DNA of 64,000 nt, taken from NCBI GenBank assembly GCA_013339765.2, contig CM023453.1:86618685-86682684 (forward strand). The letters are read 5' to 3'. Origin of the DNA: Haemaphysalis longicornis (taxonomy: Eukaryota; Arthropoda; Arachnida; Ixodida; Ixodidae). Positions within the stretch are counted from its first letter, which is position 1. Each line of letters opens with the position of its first letter. Both the position numbers and the translations under genes were made by a program. The notes beneath the pieces were generated by a model. That model was not told where the DNA came from and did not search any database. It saw only the letters and a list, made by a program, of their open reading frames with translations. Shown here piece after piece: positions 1 through 10,565 of the stretch.

Positions 1-9
1 TGCGCGTTC

Positions 10-1200
10 TTAAAGGGGCACTGACACAAAATTTTGAACGCCAGATAACTTCGGAGATAGATTGGTGGGAACACATATACATCATCTGCAAAATATCAGC
101 GGCGAATACAGCCTAGAGCATATTTAAAATCAATTTTAAAGTGTGCGAAACGCAACCGAGCAGACAGCAGAGGGCCACGCGCAATCGACATCCCGAGGAT
201 ATTGTGTAAATAAACAACGTCCAAACACGTCACGAGTTTGTGTTTGCCGCTTCCGCACTGCCGGCGCTTTTCGCCGGCTCGCCGCTCCAATCGGAGGGCT
301 GGAGGGCGGAGCTTCTGCTCTCGAGAACAAACGACCCGATCGTTGGCGGCGGTGGCGGAGGCGCCGTGATTTCGTCAGCTCATCGGGCAGCTGGCCGCGA
401 CCAAAGTTCTACAGCGATTCCAGGCACTCTGTTTCTATTGCTGTTTATTACCACTGGATGCGAAAACGCGCCGGAGGCACGAAAAGCCCACTGAGGTAGC
501 CGCACGATCGCTGTGCAGGCGGCGGCCACGGCCGCGAAGTGGCCCAGGCCGGCGCTGGTAGCTCGAGTGATAGCTTGTTACCGCTGCACGAAATTGTCCC
601 CAAGCCCCGACCATGGTGGCTTACATGAGAAAGGAGTTAATGATGCGATGGCGGGTTGCATTAAAAATTGTCGTCTGCACCGCTTACGAGAGCGGCACTC
701 GAATATCCGCCGCAGTGCTAAGCCGAACACATCTGTAGGCGGACCTGTAGGCAGACCGGCCGGCTGCTCCCAGCGCGCGTCTTGCCACCCACCGACTCGA
801 GCGTCGCACGTCGTTCTTTAGCCGCGGTATCATTTGCACTCGCAGCGTCTGCGTCACATCCACGGTCGCTTTTTAATTAAGCGCCTCACGAGAACAGTAC
901 GTGGGGGCATACGCAGAAACTGCCGTCGATGCGGATTCGACAGTGCTACGGCGGCTCTGCTCTGTGATATCCCTCCGACGGTCACGTGGTCAGCTTTGTT
1001 CACACAAAATCCACAAAATCCATCGTTTCGCGGCACTCGCTGAAACCGAAACTGCGACTGGCCGCATTGAAAATGCCTCTAATTAAACAACCGTCGCACG
1101 CTGAAGCAAATGAGGTTTCTACAGGTTATAAGTAGGTCACTAGCTACTTATCGCAACAAAAAAAACAAGATGCAAAATTTTTGTGTCAGTGCCCCTTTAA
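10..1200. mobile_element. TTAA-flanked MITE, family 1, full-length copy
   Basis: A 1183-bp element (14-1196) lies between TTAA at 10-13 and TTAA at 1197-1200. The left end AGGGGCACTGACACAAAA is matched in inverted orientation by the right end, giving terminal inverted repeats of about 24 bp with one or two mismatches. A TTAA target duplication is typical of piggyBac and Kolobok transposons; the AGGGG terminus does not settle which. Interior open frames (143-499 and 240-494 on +) resemble no transposase and are very GC-rich, so this is probably non-autonomous. A second, truncated and inverted copy lies at 47284-47717. Confidence 0.82.
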
Positions 1201-1619
1201 GTATACGAAGGCAACCACGTGTCTGTGGGATCCACATTTAGTTAGCGGCGACACTTAGCGGTTGTGCGATGCGTTTAATGATCGGCCATGACAGCCCAAC
1301 CAATTGCGACCTGCCACCTCTCAAAGGCGCCGGATGAAGCGGAGGAGAAGGAGGATACGCCTGGCGCTACGCGACATCGTCCACTTGCGTTCTTCCCGGG
1401 TCAATGTTTGCTCTTATATGCACCCCTCCCTGGGTCCACTACCCACGTACTACCCAGGTATGGAAATATAAGTGGCATACGGCTTGTGTAATTGCCATTC
1501 ATCGAATATTCCGGAGCCTTCTCAACTCTAATTACTTGCAGATATAAATGAATAAATAAACAAAATCTACCAAAACCAATCCTGATCATTGAAACATGTT
1601 TTAAACAAAAATACCGTAC
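1201..1619. other. No recognisable feature
   Basis: This stretch lies between the two TTAA-flanked elements. I see no coding signal, tRNA-like box or inverted repeat in it. Confidence 0.5.
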
Positions 1620-2393
1620 TTAAAGAGGCCATGCGGACAAAATACGTTTGTTTTGTAGGAAAGATTTGCTGTTTTATAGCGCCTCCAGCACTTTTCCTGC
1701 AGGAAACGACGCGTTATTCACTGAGAAATTTTTGAAGTCGAAATTTTAATCTCCCGCAAAATTGTGTGTTTCGTGACGTTCGTGATGACGTAATAAGAAC
1801 AGATCCTCAAGCGCCCTCGCCCTCGCTTTGTTTCTGACCTTATTTGCACCTGTCTTGCTTTTGTTACAGTTGGAAGTAATCGTTTAGTGAAACCTTGGGC
1901 ATGCTCTAAAAACAGGGTCACGTAAGACAATGTCGGTTACGCCAATCGGCCCGTGTAGTGGGAGAGAAGCCCTTAGGGCCAGACTGCTGTGCAGCTGTTA
2001 CAAGCATAGCGCACGCAATACCAACAATAGTAAGCACTTGTAGTTCTATGTTTACGCGTACTTTCGTAACTTCATCAGAGACACAGCAGGTGACCGTTTT
2101 AGCTCCTGCCGGGCGCCACACCGATCGTCGCTTTTCTCGTCCTCCACGATTGGTCTCATGCCGTGCAGGGGGATTTCTCTTCATAGCAGTGGCCTCACCA
2201 CTTCGCCAAGGAAGGCTGCACCGTAGCAATATGCATTACGTTTAAGGGGAAATAGCTCGTTCTGCCAGCCTATAATCCCTGCCTGACTTGCGTTTTCTCT
2301 TGCCGGCATCAGCCAATCGCACAGCTGTGCATATTACGTCATAGGTTCTAGTGGGAGAAATGAGCTGGTTAGTCGCATTCCCTTCCGTTTTTT

Positions 2394-3100
2394 AAATGCG
2401 AATGCATTTTATTAGCCGGGGGTTGTCTTGCTCCGTTGGCCGGCGTGCGCCTGCATTCCTCCAGCGCGAGCGCACGTGAGCGCGCGCCTCGTAGTTCTGC
2501 CTTGGTCGTCGTCGTCGTCGTAAATGCGAATGAATTTCTTAGTCGGGGGTTGTCGTGCTCCGTCGGCGTGCGCCCACAGGTGTTATCTCTCCGCGCTCCT
2601 CCTCGCCCCTAGCAACAGCTGTGGCCGCCTAGCCCTCGCTCGAGACGCCGTCGCCGCGCAGCTGGACGCGGCTAGGGAAAGTGTGCGCGTGCGCTCCAAA
2701 CCCTCTGACCCCATAGCATTGGTTGGCGACTTCAACGTTGACGTGCGCAAGAAGAGTGGCGAGTGGCTGGTCGAGTACATGCAGACCAGGCACTCTATGC
2801 ATTGTCTCTCTGCCGGCTTCGACACGTGCCCCACTACCATTCACGGGAGTTGCATTGATCTCGTCTTTACGGGAAACTGTGACGCACGTATGCTTCTCAA
2901 AGACCCTTTGACCGTGCACTTTAGCGATCACAAGGCAGTGATTGTGGCCGTCAGGTACAACGATAACACAAACAGGTGCTGATGAATAAATGATTACGTT
3001 AACACTGTCGTCATTAATTACGTCATTACTCGCAACACACTCATCGGTGCACCCAATACATTCGCATTTCTGCACGATTCCCTTCGGGGAGGTGCGGGGG
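2394..3100 (+). mobile_element. Helentron-like element with a doubled 5' end
   Basis: The 5' end begins with a hairpin, AAATGC-GAAT-GCATTT at 2394, and a second 5' end of the same type restarts at 2522 after a short (GTC)n tract. Near the 3' end CATTCGCATTT at 3059-3069 is the inverted repeat of the 5' hairpin arm, followed by a short CCCTTCGGGG hairpin and a G-rich end at about 3100. Subterminal inverted repeats plus a 3' hairpin, together with the enclosed endonuclease-like ORF, fit Helentron (Helitron2) elements. A related element at 4819-5570 has the same layout. Exact termini and the flanking dinucleotide are not proven. Confidence 0.55.
2524..2982 (+). pseudogene. Endonuclease/exonuclease/phosphatase-fold fragment
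   Basis: The last 95 or so residues of this 152-codon frame look like the C-terminal half of an APE-type endonuclease: ALVGDFNVD (about residue 65) supplies the Asp/Asn metal-site motif, IDLVFT follows, and HFSDHKAVIVAV near the end supplies the catalytic Asp-His. The N-terminal half, with its Glu, is absent, so the protein is incomplete. Helentrons carry such a domain after the Rep-helicase, and the enclosing element has Helentron-like ends, so I read this as a captured C-terminal remnant. A LINE endonuclease fragment is the alternative. The first 50 residues are probably non-coding terminal sequence. Confidence 0.55.
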
Positions 3101-3221
3101 AATTTTTTAAAATTTTATAGCTTATTCGAGCGAAGTTTACGTTAAAAGAGCTGTCAGTATGATTGCAACGAGGCAATCTTTCGAGTGAACCAAACGTGTT
3201 TTCTCTGCACGGGCCCTTTAA

Positions 3222-4140
3222 ACACAAAAGGCCTTCTTGTAGTAGACGTTTTTTGTTGCAAGATTCAGACGCATGCACTGACAGTTACGGTCTAAAGTTA
3301 GCTTTTCTATTTCAATTATCTTGTTAATACGTATGGGTACTGTATCAAAAGACTCGCCATTTTTTCGCTGACGCGCTGCGCGAGACATTCCATGGTAGCT
3401 TTGCGGCCTTGGGGCGTCTGAAAAAGATTTTTTTTTCATAACAAATATAAAAACAACACACAGTTAGATTAATTGTTGCTTTATTTATACGTTTAAATAG
3501 CTTCTCTATGGCCTGCCGTGTACTGAATAAATGATAAGTGGTAGGTATGTTTTTACTTCCTGATCCAGAATACAGTTAATGCACCATGTTACAATGTATA
3601 ACCTGAATACGGAATTACATGACTGAAACTTGTGGCCTATTTCCAGCTGATGCTTCACCGTATAACACCGACGTTACAAAACCCTGGAAGTTCAAATTTA
3701 TGGTAAAAGTCGTTCCACCCTGTGGAAGCAGCACGCATTACCGATGCCCTTTTGACACTTTCCTTCCTTCTCTGTGCATTGTTTTACTTTTTACCTTTTT
3801 ATGCTTCTTTTTTCGCTTTTTTGCCCCCTCCTCTACTCAGCAGATGTTTAATGTACGTCACTGCCTTCAGCAACGGACAAATGACGTCTTCCATGCTAAC
3901 CCGTAAGTCCGAAAATATTCAAATATATTTCACAGATTTAAAAAATACAACAGAAAATAACGGATACACAGAAGGACAAGTGGACGGGACGTGCTTTTAT
4001 ATCCTTTTTCGAAGTATACAAGACTCCTTTTTGACGTGAATATCGTATTTTGTGTGCTGAGGTGGTAATTCATACTCGTGCAGCGTTGCTGTATTCAAAA
4101 TGTTTTTAATCTTTTGGAGTGTTCGGCGCTATCTGATGTC
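3222..4140. other. AT-rich stretch without recognisable genes
   Basis: The sequence is AT-rich with short accidental frames. The 3619-3906 and 3722-4039 frames have no family resemblance and poor codon composition. I see no repeat that recurs in the window. Confidence 0.5.
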
Positions 4141-4145
4141 ATTTT

Positions 4146-4815
4146 CATAACCATCATCAGCCTGCCTACGCCCGTTGCTGGGCAAAGGCCTGTCCAATAA
4201 ATTTCCAAATATCCGGGCCCTGTGCTTATATCGACCAATTTATCCCCGCAAACTTCTTGATCTCATCTGCCCATCTGTCTTTCTGCCGCCTCCTGCCACG
4301 CTTGCCTTCTCTAGGGATCCACTCTGTTACCCTTAATGGCCAACGGTTATCTTGCCTTCGCATTACATACCCTGCCCACGTCCATTTCTTCTTAATGTCT
4401 ACTAATCTGTCTGTAACACGCATTTGTTCACTGACCCACTCCGCTGTCTTCTTCTCCCTAATGTTACGCCTATCATCTTCCGTTCAATTCCTTGCTGAGT
4501 CGTCCTCAGTTTAAGTTGAACCCTCTTAGTGAGCCTCCAAGTTTCTGCCCCGTAGGTGAGTACCGGTAAGATGCAGCTGTCATGCACTTTCTTCTTCAGC
4601 GACAATGGTGGGCTGCCATTCATTATCTGGGAGTGCCTGCCGAATGCACTCCAGCCCACTCTTATCCTCCTAATTATCTCTGCCTCATAGTTGGGATCCG
4701 GGGTCACTACTTGGCCTAAGTGGTTATATTCGCTTACCACTTCCACTGCCTCGCCACCTATCTCAAACTACGGTGCTCTCCCGAGGCTATATAGCATTAC
4801 TTTAGATTTATGCAT
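4146..4815 (-). mobile_element. RTE-clade LINE, 5'-truncated 3' fragment
   Basis: Minus-strand frames at 4746-4402 and 4423-4226 encode the C-terminal region typical of arthropod RTE elements: EYNHLGQVV, IRRIRVGWSAFGRH, LKKKVHDSCILPVLTYGAE, then KKKWTWAGYVMRRQDNRW and a basic RGRRRQKDRW segment. The two pieces are in different frames, so at least one frameshift is present and no protein is made. The 3' end lies near 4146 after a short (CAT)n tract. The 5' side stops where the Helentron-like element begins at 4819. Related RTE pieces occur at 50595-50765, 51010-51168 and 52454-52633. Confidence 0.85.
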
Positions 4816-4899
4816 ATTAAGTGCGAATGCACTTTATAAGCGACCCTGAATTCCGGCGACCGCCGTCCGTCCACATAGCAACAGCTGCGGGTGCGCGCG

Positions 4900-5174
4900 C
4901 TCCTCGTCTTCCTTGGCAACGGGGGGAGATGGGCGCGCGCTGCCTGGCCGCTGACATGGCACATACCCACGTGGGGGATTGGCCAGGAATCTCCTCGTCT
5001 TCCTTGGCAACGGTGGGAGATGGGCGCGCGCTGCCTGGCCCGCCTGACATGGCACATACCCACGTTGGGGATTGGCCAGGAATCTCCTCGTCTTCCTTGG
5101 CAACGGGGGGAGATGGGCGCGCGCTGCCTGGCCGCTGACATGGCACATACCCACGTGGGGGATTGGCCAGGAAT
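4900..5174 (+). repeat. Minisatellite, 91-93 bp unit, three copies
   Basis: Units start at 4900, 4991 and 5084, each beginning CTCCTCGTCTTCCTTGGCAA and ending in GATTGGCCAGGAAT. They differ by a few substitutions and small indels. The last third of the unit (ACATACCCACGTGGGGGATT) recurs in the next repeat block and, diverged and inverted, near 17255-17300. Confidence 0.9.
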
Positions 5175-5437
5175 CGGGCGGTGAGAAGCGGCTAATGCAC
5201 CCGCTTAAAGGAGTACTGACACGAAATTTCAAAGCTGAGATCCGCTCTAGCAATCAAGTACAAACGACAACACAAATAGGTGTCTGTGCATGGCACATAC
5301 CCACGTGGGGGATTGGCCAGGAATCGGGCGTGAGAAGGGCTAATGCACCCGCTTAAAGGAGTACTGACACGAAATTTCAAAGCTGAGATCCGCTCTAGCA
5401 ATCAAGTACAAACGACAACACAAATAGGTGTCTGTGA
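5145..5437 (+). repeat. Tandem duplication, about 146 bp unit, two copies
   Basis: A unit running from CACATACCCACGTGGGGGAT to AAATAGGTGTCTGTG is present at 5145-5287 and again at 5291-5437. Each copy contains TTAAAGGAGTACTGACACGA, which resembles the left terminus of the family 1 TTAA MITE at 14, so a MITE end was caught in the amplified unit. Confidence 0.85.
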
Positions 5438-5604
5438 ATAAATGCATCTTTCTTTCTTTGTAGTTGTGTGTGTGTGTGTGATCTCTCTTTCGCGAACATT
5501 ACCGAACGCGCGCAAATTCAACTCGTGCATATCGCACTTTCACAATTCGTCCCCTCGGGGAAATGCGGGGAAATTTTAATTTAAGGCCCACGACCCACGA
5601 CCCG

Positions 5605-5745
5605 AGGTGGAATTGCTGAAGGAAGCTTGGGGGGCGGTGTGACCTCGGCGACCATTGCAGGAAACGCACTACCACACCAGAGCACGATTGGCCACCCTTG
5701 TGTAGTAATGCCCACAACCTCCCATGACTGCGCCAATTAACGTTA
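5605..5745 (+). mobile_element. tRNA-Ala-type SINE, 5'-truncated copy
   Basis: This stretch matches, in opposite orientation, the body of the SINE at 50770-51009: the run CCTCGGCGACCATTGCAGG, then ACCAGAGCACGATTGGCCAC and TGTAGTAATGCCCACAA, all align there with a few differences. The tRNA-like head is missing here. Confidence 0.65.
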
Positions 5746-5793
5746 TTTTATTCAAAACAAAACCAAGAAAACCAGATTCCAGTTATAATGTGA

Positions 5794-5907
5794 ACATTTC
5801 AAATATACCTTCAACCTTGGTCAGTGTTTTTCTGGGTTGTTTCAATGCTTACATTTCAAATATACCTTCAACCTTGGTCAGTGTTTTTCTGGGTTGTTTC
5901 AATGCTT
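5794..5907 (+). repeat. Exact 57-bp tandem duplication
   Basis: The 57-bp unit beginning ACATTTCAAATATACCTTCA occurs at 5794-5850 and again, without a mismatch, at 5851-5907. The length is a multiple of three, so the frame at 5724-5975 stays open, but I see no evidence that it is a gene. Confidence 0.95.
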
Positions 5908-6579
5908 ACCCTATTGTTCAAGTAATTCGGCACGCAGGCTGCATGGTAGTGGCAAACTCCTTCGAGCACCTGTAAAGTTGCCGAGGGGGAACAAAAAAAG
6001 CGGTAAGTTGCCTTTTACAATTCTCATCAACGCACCGAATCACGCAGTATCGATTCGTGAGCGAAAAGATTCGGTGACACATCACAACAATGCGTAAAAT
6101 CTGAGACGCCCTCCCTCGTGCAGAAAAGAACGTCTTGACCTGGGTAATGTACGTTTCAGAATCGTCTAGCTTCCTGTGAGGACTGGCTGAACTCGGGTCA
6201 TGGCGTGAACTTGAAGTCGATGCAATGACTCCCGGTGGCCCATTGCCTTCGGGTTGTTGAGGGGCTCCGAGAAATCTACGGACCGGCCGTCTCCTAATGA
6301 AGACTGTGGCACGACGGCTCGGACCGGGACTGTTTAAGTAGTAAAGTCTGTTCTCGCCCTCTTTCTCTCTCGGTATGTAAGGATTCATTAGTTTCCACGT
6401 TGAGACGGAGGTAATTCATAAAAAAATAGTTTAACAGAGATTACTACTCCCGCCTTCGTGGGTGTTTTAAGTCTTTTGCGCTTTCTACTGGTGCAAAATT
6501 TATATCTGTCAGGACTTGATCGCAATCTCATATTGCCTGGTTAACCGGTTCCCATCAGTAATACACCGAAAATGACATA
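5908..6579. other. No recognisable feature
   Basis: A minus-strand frame at 6388-5918 is open for 156 codons with Arg/Pro-rich low-complexity sequence. It has no recognisable domain and I do not call it. Confidence 0.4.
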
Positions 6580-6662
6580 TAGATAAAGGGAGAGGGAAAG
6601 AGATACAGAGATAGATAGATAGATGAGAGAGAGAGAGGGAGAGATAGAGAGAGAGAGAGAAA
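6580..6662. repeat. GA/GATA microsatellite
   Basis: An impure purine tract of GATA and GA repeats. It produces the Ser/Leu/Tyr-rich open frame on the minus strand (6541-6951), which is therefore spurious. Confidence 0.95.
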
Positions 6663-7490
6663 TGGTCTTTGACGGGCGTAGATACTGCAATCTACTATAC
6701 AAGAAGACGACCACCATAGGCTTCGAAATCAGGCGCACAGACACACACAGCCCGCAGGTGCACCTGTAACGAAGCAGCGCTAGATTTTTCGCAATAATGA
6801 ATGAATTAACTTTATTTTGCAAAATACAATCCGCACGAATATAGCGATACGCACCAATGCGCGTTCTCAAGACGGGATGGGTCGGGCTCGCCTCCAAGAT
6901 TTTCACAAGCTGTAGTACGCGCCGCAGGCGCGGGCAAAACGGCGTCGTCACTGCCCGAGTCCGACGACGCTTGGCTGCCGTGGTTGCGCACTTACGCAGG
7001 AGCGTCAGCGCACGGCTCGTACCCCAGAGTCCGACTTCAGTGGCAGAAGGCTACGTTGTAGCTCCTTGAGCTCCGCCGTCTTTTCTTACATATCAGACGT
7101 CAGACACGCGCGGCTTCGTTAACGTGGATGACGTCGTCATGGCGCCGCCCAAGAAAGCTATCTGACCCTCTTCAGGTGACCTACGGCACCGCCATGCTGT
7201 TCAGACGTTAGAAAGAGGCGATTGGTCACTTATTGACACGTCATCGGCCTGTTTGAGGAGGAAAGACAGGGAGCAACGGTAACTGCATTTTCTATCCCAT
7301 TTCCCAACCTCAGGCTACAAAACGGACTGGCATAGCTTTTACAGCAAGGGTCAGCTGTTATGAATTCCCACACAGCAAAAACTTTTCGAAAATCTCTTCA
7401 CGACCCCTTTAAGGTGAGCTCTATGTTCCTGGTGAATCAACTGCGCAAGGACAACAGTAAAGAAAAAAGAGGTTGGTTCCATCCACTCAC
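6663..7490. other. No gene; one possible MITE terminus
   Basis: CTTCACGACCCCTTTAA ends at 7412 and resembles the right end of a TTAA-flanked MITE, but I could not find a matching left end. The rest holds nothing I recognise. Confidence 0.4.
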
Positions 7491-7597
7491 GTTGATCAGA
7501 AACTTCGATCTGATCTTGTAGCGCATGATGACATCGGCAAGGCAGTCGACAGTCATCTTGGACAGTGGCTTCAGCACGGCCACCATGTCGGCGGCAG
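7491..7597 (-). CDS. Candidate internal exon of an unidentified host gene
   Basis: On the minus strand TTTGTCTCGCTCACAG is a good splice acceptor, followed by 107 bp that stay open and end at AAC|GTGAGTGG, a strong donor. The exon would enter in phase 2 and encode AADMVAVLKPLSKM then TVDCLADVIMRYKIRSKFLIN, with mostly G or C at third codon positions, as expected for tick coding sequence. I do not recognise the family. No neighbouring exon was found, so introns would be long. It could be an isolated exon fragment or chance. Confidence 0.4.
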
Positions 7598-7964
7598 CTG
7601 TGAGCGAGACAAATAAAGTGGTCGACGAGAAAGGCACTTCACCGCTACTCATGGTTAACGTGCACAAGCCATGGTGGCCTAGACTTTCTTTTTTTAGAGC
7701 GGCAAGTAACATTGGCACGTTGGCTTTTATAAAATGGTAGGGTACAAAAGAATGCATATTACAAATGTCAGAAGGTGAGACAATAGTGTCGGTTTCTACG
7801 GGCACTTATATTATTGCATCCCTCGCTCAATTATTCAGTCTTATGTCTCTTTTCCCTTCCGGGTGCAGACCAGGTGAAAGGATGGGTTAAAGTGGAAACT
7901 GTCGCTTGAAACCTACTCAGCCCCTCCACTCAATCAATAAAAGAGAACGGTCTATGTCGTAGAC

Positions 7965-7996
7965 TCCCCCCCTTCCCCCCCCTCCCCCCCCCCCCC
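7965..7996. repeat. C-rich homopolymer tract
   Basis: A run of C broken by single T residues, followed by a run of A. Low complexity and prone to length error. Confidence 0.95.
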
Positions 7997-9520
7997 AAAA
8001 AAAACATGCGCCAACGCACGCAGCAGCACACCATGGCACATTAGAACTGGACTCCCGCTGGGCAAGGGTGGTATAAGTACTAGCGGTAAAGTCCTTTATT
8101 TGAAAAGAGAAGGCCCGTTGGCCTCAGGGGGGGACTTTCGAATAGCAACGATTAAAGAATAAAGATTTCTTGAGCATTCAAAGGGCATTTAGGCAGCTCC
8201 CACTGGAGGAATAATGGTTCAGTTTGAGGTAGCGAGCTGGTTGTAGACCCCAGTTCACACTTCTGATGCCAGACCGCTCTCAAAGAAAAAGGTGGCGAGC
8301 GGGCGAGGATTTGGAGGGGCCGGGTATCGGGGATTATCTGGTTAGGAACCATGGGGGACCATCGCGCTTTAGAGAATAATGCGATGGTCTGCGAATACAG
8401 CGCAATGCCAGAATAAATGGTTTATATCCGCGATGGGGGAGGGAAGGGGAGGAGAAGGAGAGGGTGACTTCCCCGGATGAATCCACGTTCGACGAGATGT
8501 GAGACGTGAGGGTAGCATTGGCAAGATTCTTGTCAGTGAAAATAGTTTCCATTAGGGTAAAAAGGATAGAACCAGAGATGGGGCTCATTCGTGCGCGCAA
8601 GAGAGAGAGGAGAGGGCTCAGCAGTAATACCTCGAGCGTAAAGCCAGGTAAAGAAACGAGTGAGCACTAAGCTTATATGAGCGTAACAAACACATCAGGT
8701 TGCACACTACCTGAAATTGTAAAATAATACAACTTGCATTTAGTACTATAATGTGCAAAAAGGGAACCGTTAAGAGAAGGTGGCACCTTTTGGCGCTCAT
8801 GAACCCACTGCAGTGTGTTGTAAGCCGGAGTGGATTAAGTACGATTTCTCTATGACCTACACACAGGATCGAAAGAAACGTGCATGAATAGTTTGGTTGC
8901 GGGAGTAGTGTTATGGTGAATTGGAGAAAACAGATACGCGTACTCGTGCTACGAAGGTAAAAAAGGAAGAACTTCAAAGCTTACAGGAGCATAGCCAACA
9001 TTAGATGAGGTTAGATTTGTAGTGTTACAGTGACATCAAGGTGTCCGAAAGATAAAGGTCGTAATAGAAGATCCAATTTCCGGGACGTTAGAATTGCAAG
9101 ACTGTAGTCTGGAACAAGTAATGCATGTTTAATCGCGGATAAGCCGGCCGTGTGCCTCACAAAATGCCGATATTCCTTGGGGTCTGCATGATAAAAAGAA
9201 AAGCCTTGAAGGTGTCTTTGCAGTAAAAATTGACTATGGTCCATTTATGCAGTTGTATTCATAGGCATCCATGGTCCATGGATGCAGTTGGACTATGGAT
9301 GCAGTTGTACCAAGGTCAAAAACGGTTTACAGGGGCAAGCAGAAGTGCGGCAAGTTATGCTATACGAAAAAAAAATATTTTTTGGACGCGCAATGTCGCT
9401 AGGACACCCAAAATCACACTGTATCTTGTGATAACCAAAGTTATGGTATAGTGTTTACTAAGATGCCGCTGTTCAGATATAGCGTATATAAGAAAGTGAC
9501 GACCATGTTGAAAGATTCAC
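7997..9520. other. No recognisable feature
   Basis: Frames at 8334-8600 and 8618-8977 on the minus strand show no family motif. At 9265-9315 a short ATGGATGCAGTTG motif recurs. Otherwise nothing could be assigned. Confidence 0.45.
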
Positions 9521-9524
9521 ACCG

Positions 9525-9745
9525 GGGTTGTACAGTGGCTACTGAGCTGTGCTGCCGAGCACGAGGACGCGGGCACAATCCCGGCTGAGCTGACCACTTT
9601 TTAAATGGAGGGGAAACGCGAAACCGCCTGCGGGACGAGATTTCAACACAGGGTAAATATCCCCAAGTGGTCAATATGAATTACGGAACCCGCCATTACG
9701 GCTCCCCTCAAAGCCCAGGGTGCAGCGCTTCGGCGCGTTAGATTT
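9525..9745 (+). mobile_element. Ruka-like tRNA-derived SINE, diverged copy
   Basis: The tRNA-like head (GTACAGTGGCTACTGAGCTG, then GCGGGCACAATCCCGG) and the body (GGAGGGGAAACGCGAAA, ATCCCCAAGTGGTCAATATG, TCGGCGCGTTA) follow the copy at 19727-19968 throughout with many substitutions. The B box is degraded, so it is an old copy. Confidence 0.8.
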
Positions 9746-10471
9746 TCTAATTTGAGTAACAAAATTTATGCTAATAAATAAGAGGATTGTTTCTTATAGG
9801 ACAAGTACTTACATTTTGAATGGGTAAAACAAAATTACAGGCTAACACATAATTGCGTTATGCAGTTTTTCACCCTTACGCTTTAGAACTTCGCACTGCC
9901 TATTGCGTGGACTAGACCACACAATAGGGTTCATCTTTAATCGGTGTACGAGTCCACAAGGTGATTTTGTGCTTTATTTTGCCCCAGACCAGGCACTGCC
10001 TTTAGGCTTCTTTACTTTTTCACTTACTCTATCAGCGGTCAGCTATCGTGGCTATAAAGCTCTTATGTATATCCAAGTGAGCGTGAAGGCAACTCTTTCA
10101 TTCACTTGGGAAAAACTTGCCCAAGGTTGAAAACAAGGCAGCAAAAATAGACGTGGCAAGAAAATACAACAGTGGAAATAGCGTAAGCGGTGAAACTGAC
10201 AAGCATTTTAGCGTTTTTCTGTTGCCATTTCATTGGTACACTTTTTCCTTAATGTGGTGACTACAATCCAGATTCCCCAAAACAGGATAGAACCTTTTCG
10301 TGTAGTTTATTTTTTTTTTTTGAGTTCCGTGCGAATACACCTGCCTGTCCTAATGAGACCGCTTACCCCAGCCCAGCGTACTAGCACATGAAATCCCAAG
10401 ATACGTTTCTTGGGAGTCGCTTTAAAATTACGGTTCCCACACGAAACTCGTCGAAGGACCTTGATACCTAC
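9746..10471. other. No recognisable feature
   Basis: AT-rich sequence with a T10 homopolymer near 10312. I see no coding signal. Confidence 0.45.
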
Positions 10472-10565
10472 CAGGTGGTTTCTCGCAGATGTCGTTGGGA
10501 ACCGCGTTTTGCGCTTCCAGCATTGTAGCAGTGATGACTACCGCAAGCGCTATTTGCCCCCGCAT
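10472..10565 (-). CDS. Candidate first exon: signal peptide of a secreted Cys protein
   Basis: Reading minus from ATG at 10565, the exon would encode MRGQIALAVVITATMLEAQ then NAVPNDICEKPP, a hydrophobic leader with a plausible cleavage after Ala, and then a Cys-x-x-Pro start reminiscent of tick Kunitz-type secreted proteins. It ends at CCACCTG|GTAGGT, a fair donor in phase 1, the usual phase for signal-peptide/domain boundaries. I could not find the following exon downstream within 2 kb. A chance open frame is a real alternative. Confidence 0.28.

Larger units (their letters stand above)
1620..3221. mobile_element. TTAA-flanked MITE, family 2, split by a Helentron-like insertion
   Basis: TTAA at 1620-1623 is followed by AGAGGCCATGCGGACAAAAT, and the inverted counterpart ends at 3217 before TTAA 3218-3221. 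Both ends match the intact 508-bp copy at 57539-58054, including the subterminal stretch around 3125-3200. The extra length is explained by the Helentron-like unit at about 2394-3100. The terminal repeats are diverged, so this is an old insertion. No transposase is visible. Confidence 0.65.
4819..5570 (+). mobile_element. Helentron-like non-autonomous element with internal minisatellite
   Basis: The 5' end is a perfect 6-bp-stem hairpin, AAGTGC-GAAT-GCACTT (4819-4834). Near the 3' end ATCGCACTTT (5531-5540) is the inverted match of the 5' arm, followed by the CCCCTCGGGG hairpin at 5551-5560 and a G-rich end. Relative to the element at 2394-3100 the stem bases changed in both arms together. 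The interior is filled by two tandem-repeat blocks rather than coding sequence, as known for non-autonomous Helentrons with central tandem repeats. Confidence 0.55.

Noticed and set aside
143..499. 118-codon GC-rich frame on +
   Set aside because: Lies inside a MITE, lacks any domain, and its match at 47258-47584 is explained by the second MITE copy rather than by protein conservation.
7300..7412. Possible right end of a TTAA MITE (CACGACCCCTTTAA)
   Set aside because: No inverted left end was found nearby, so the element cannot be delimited.
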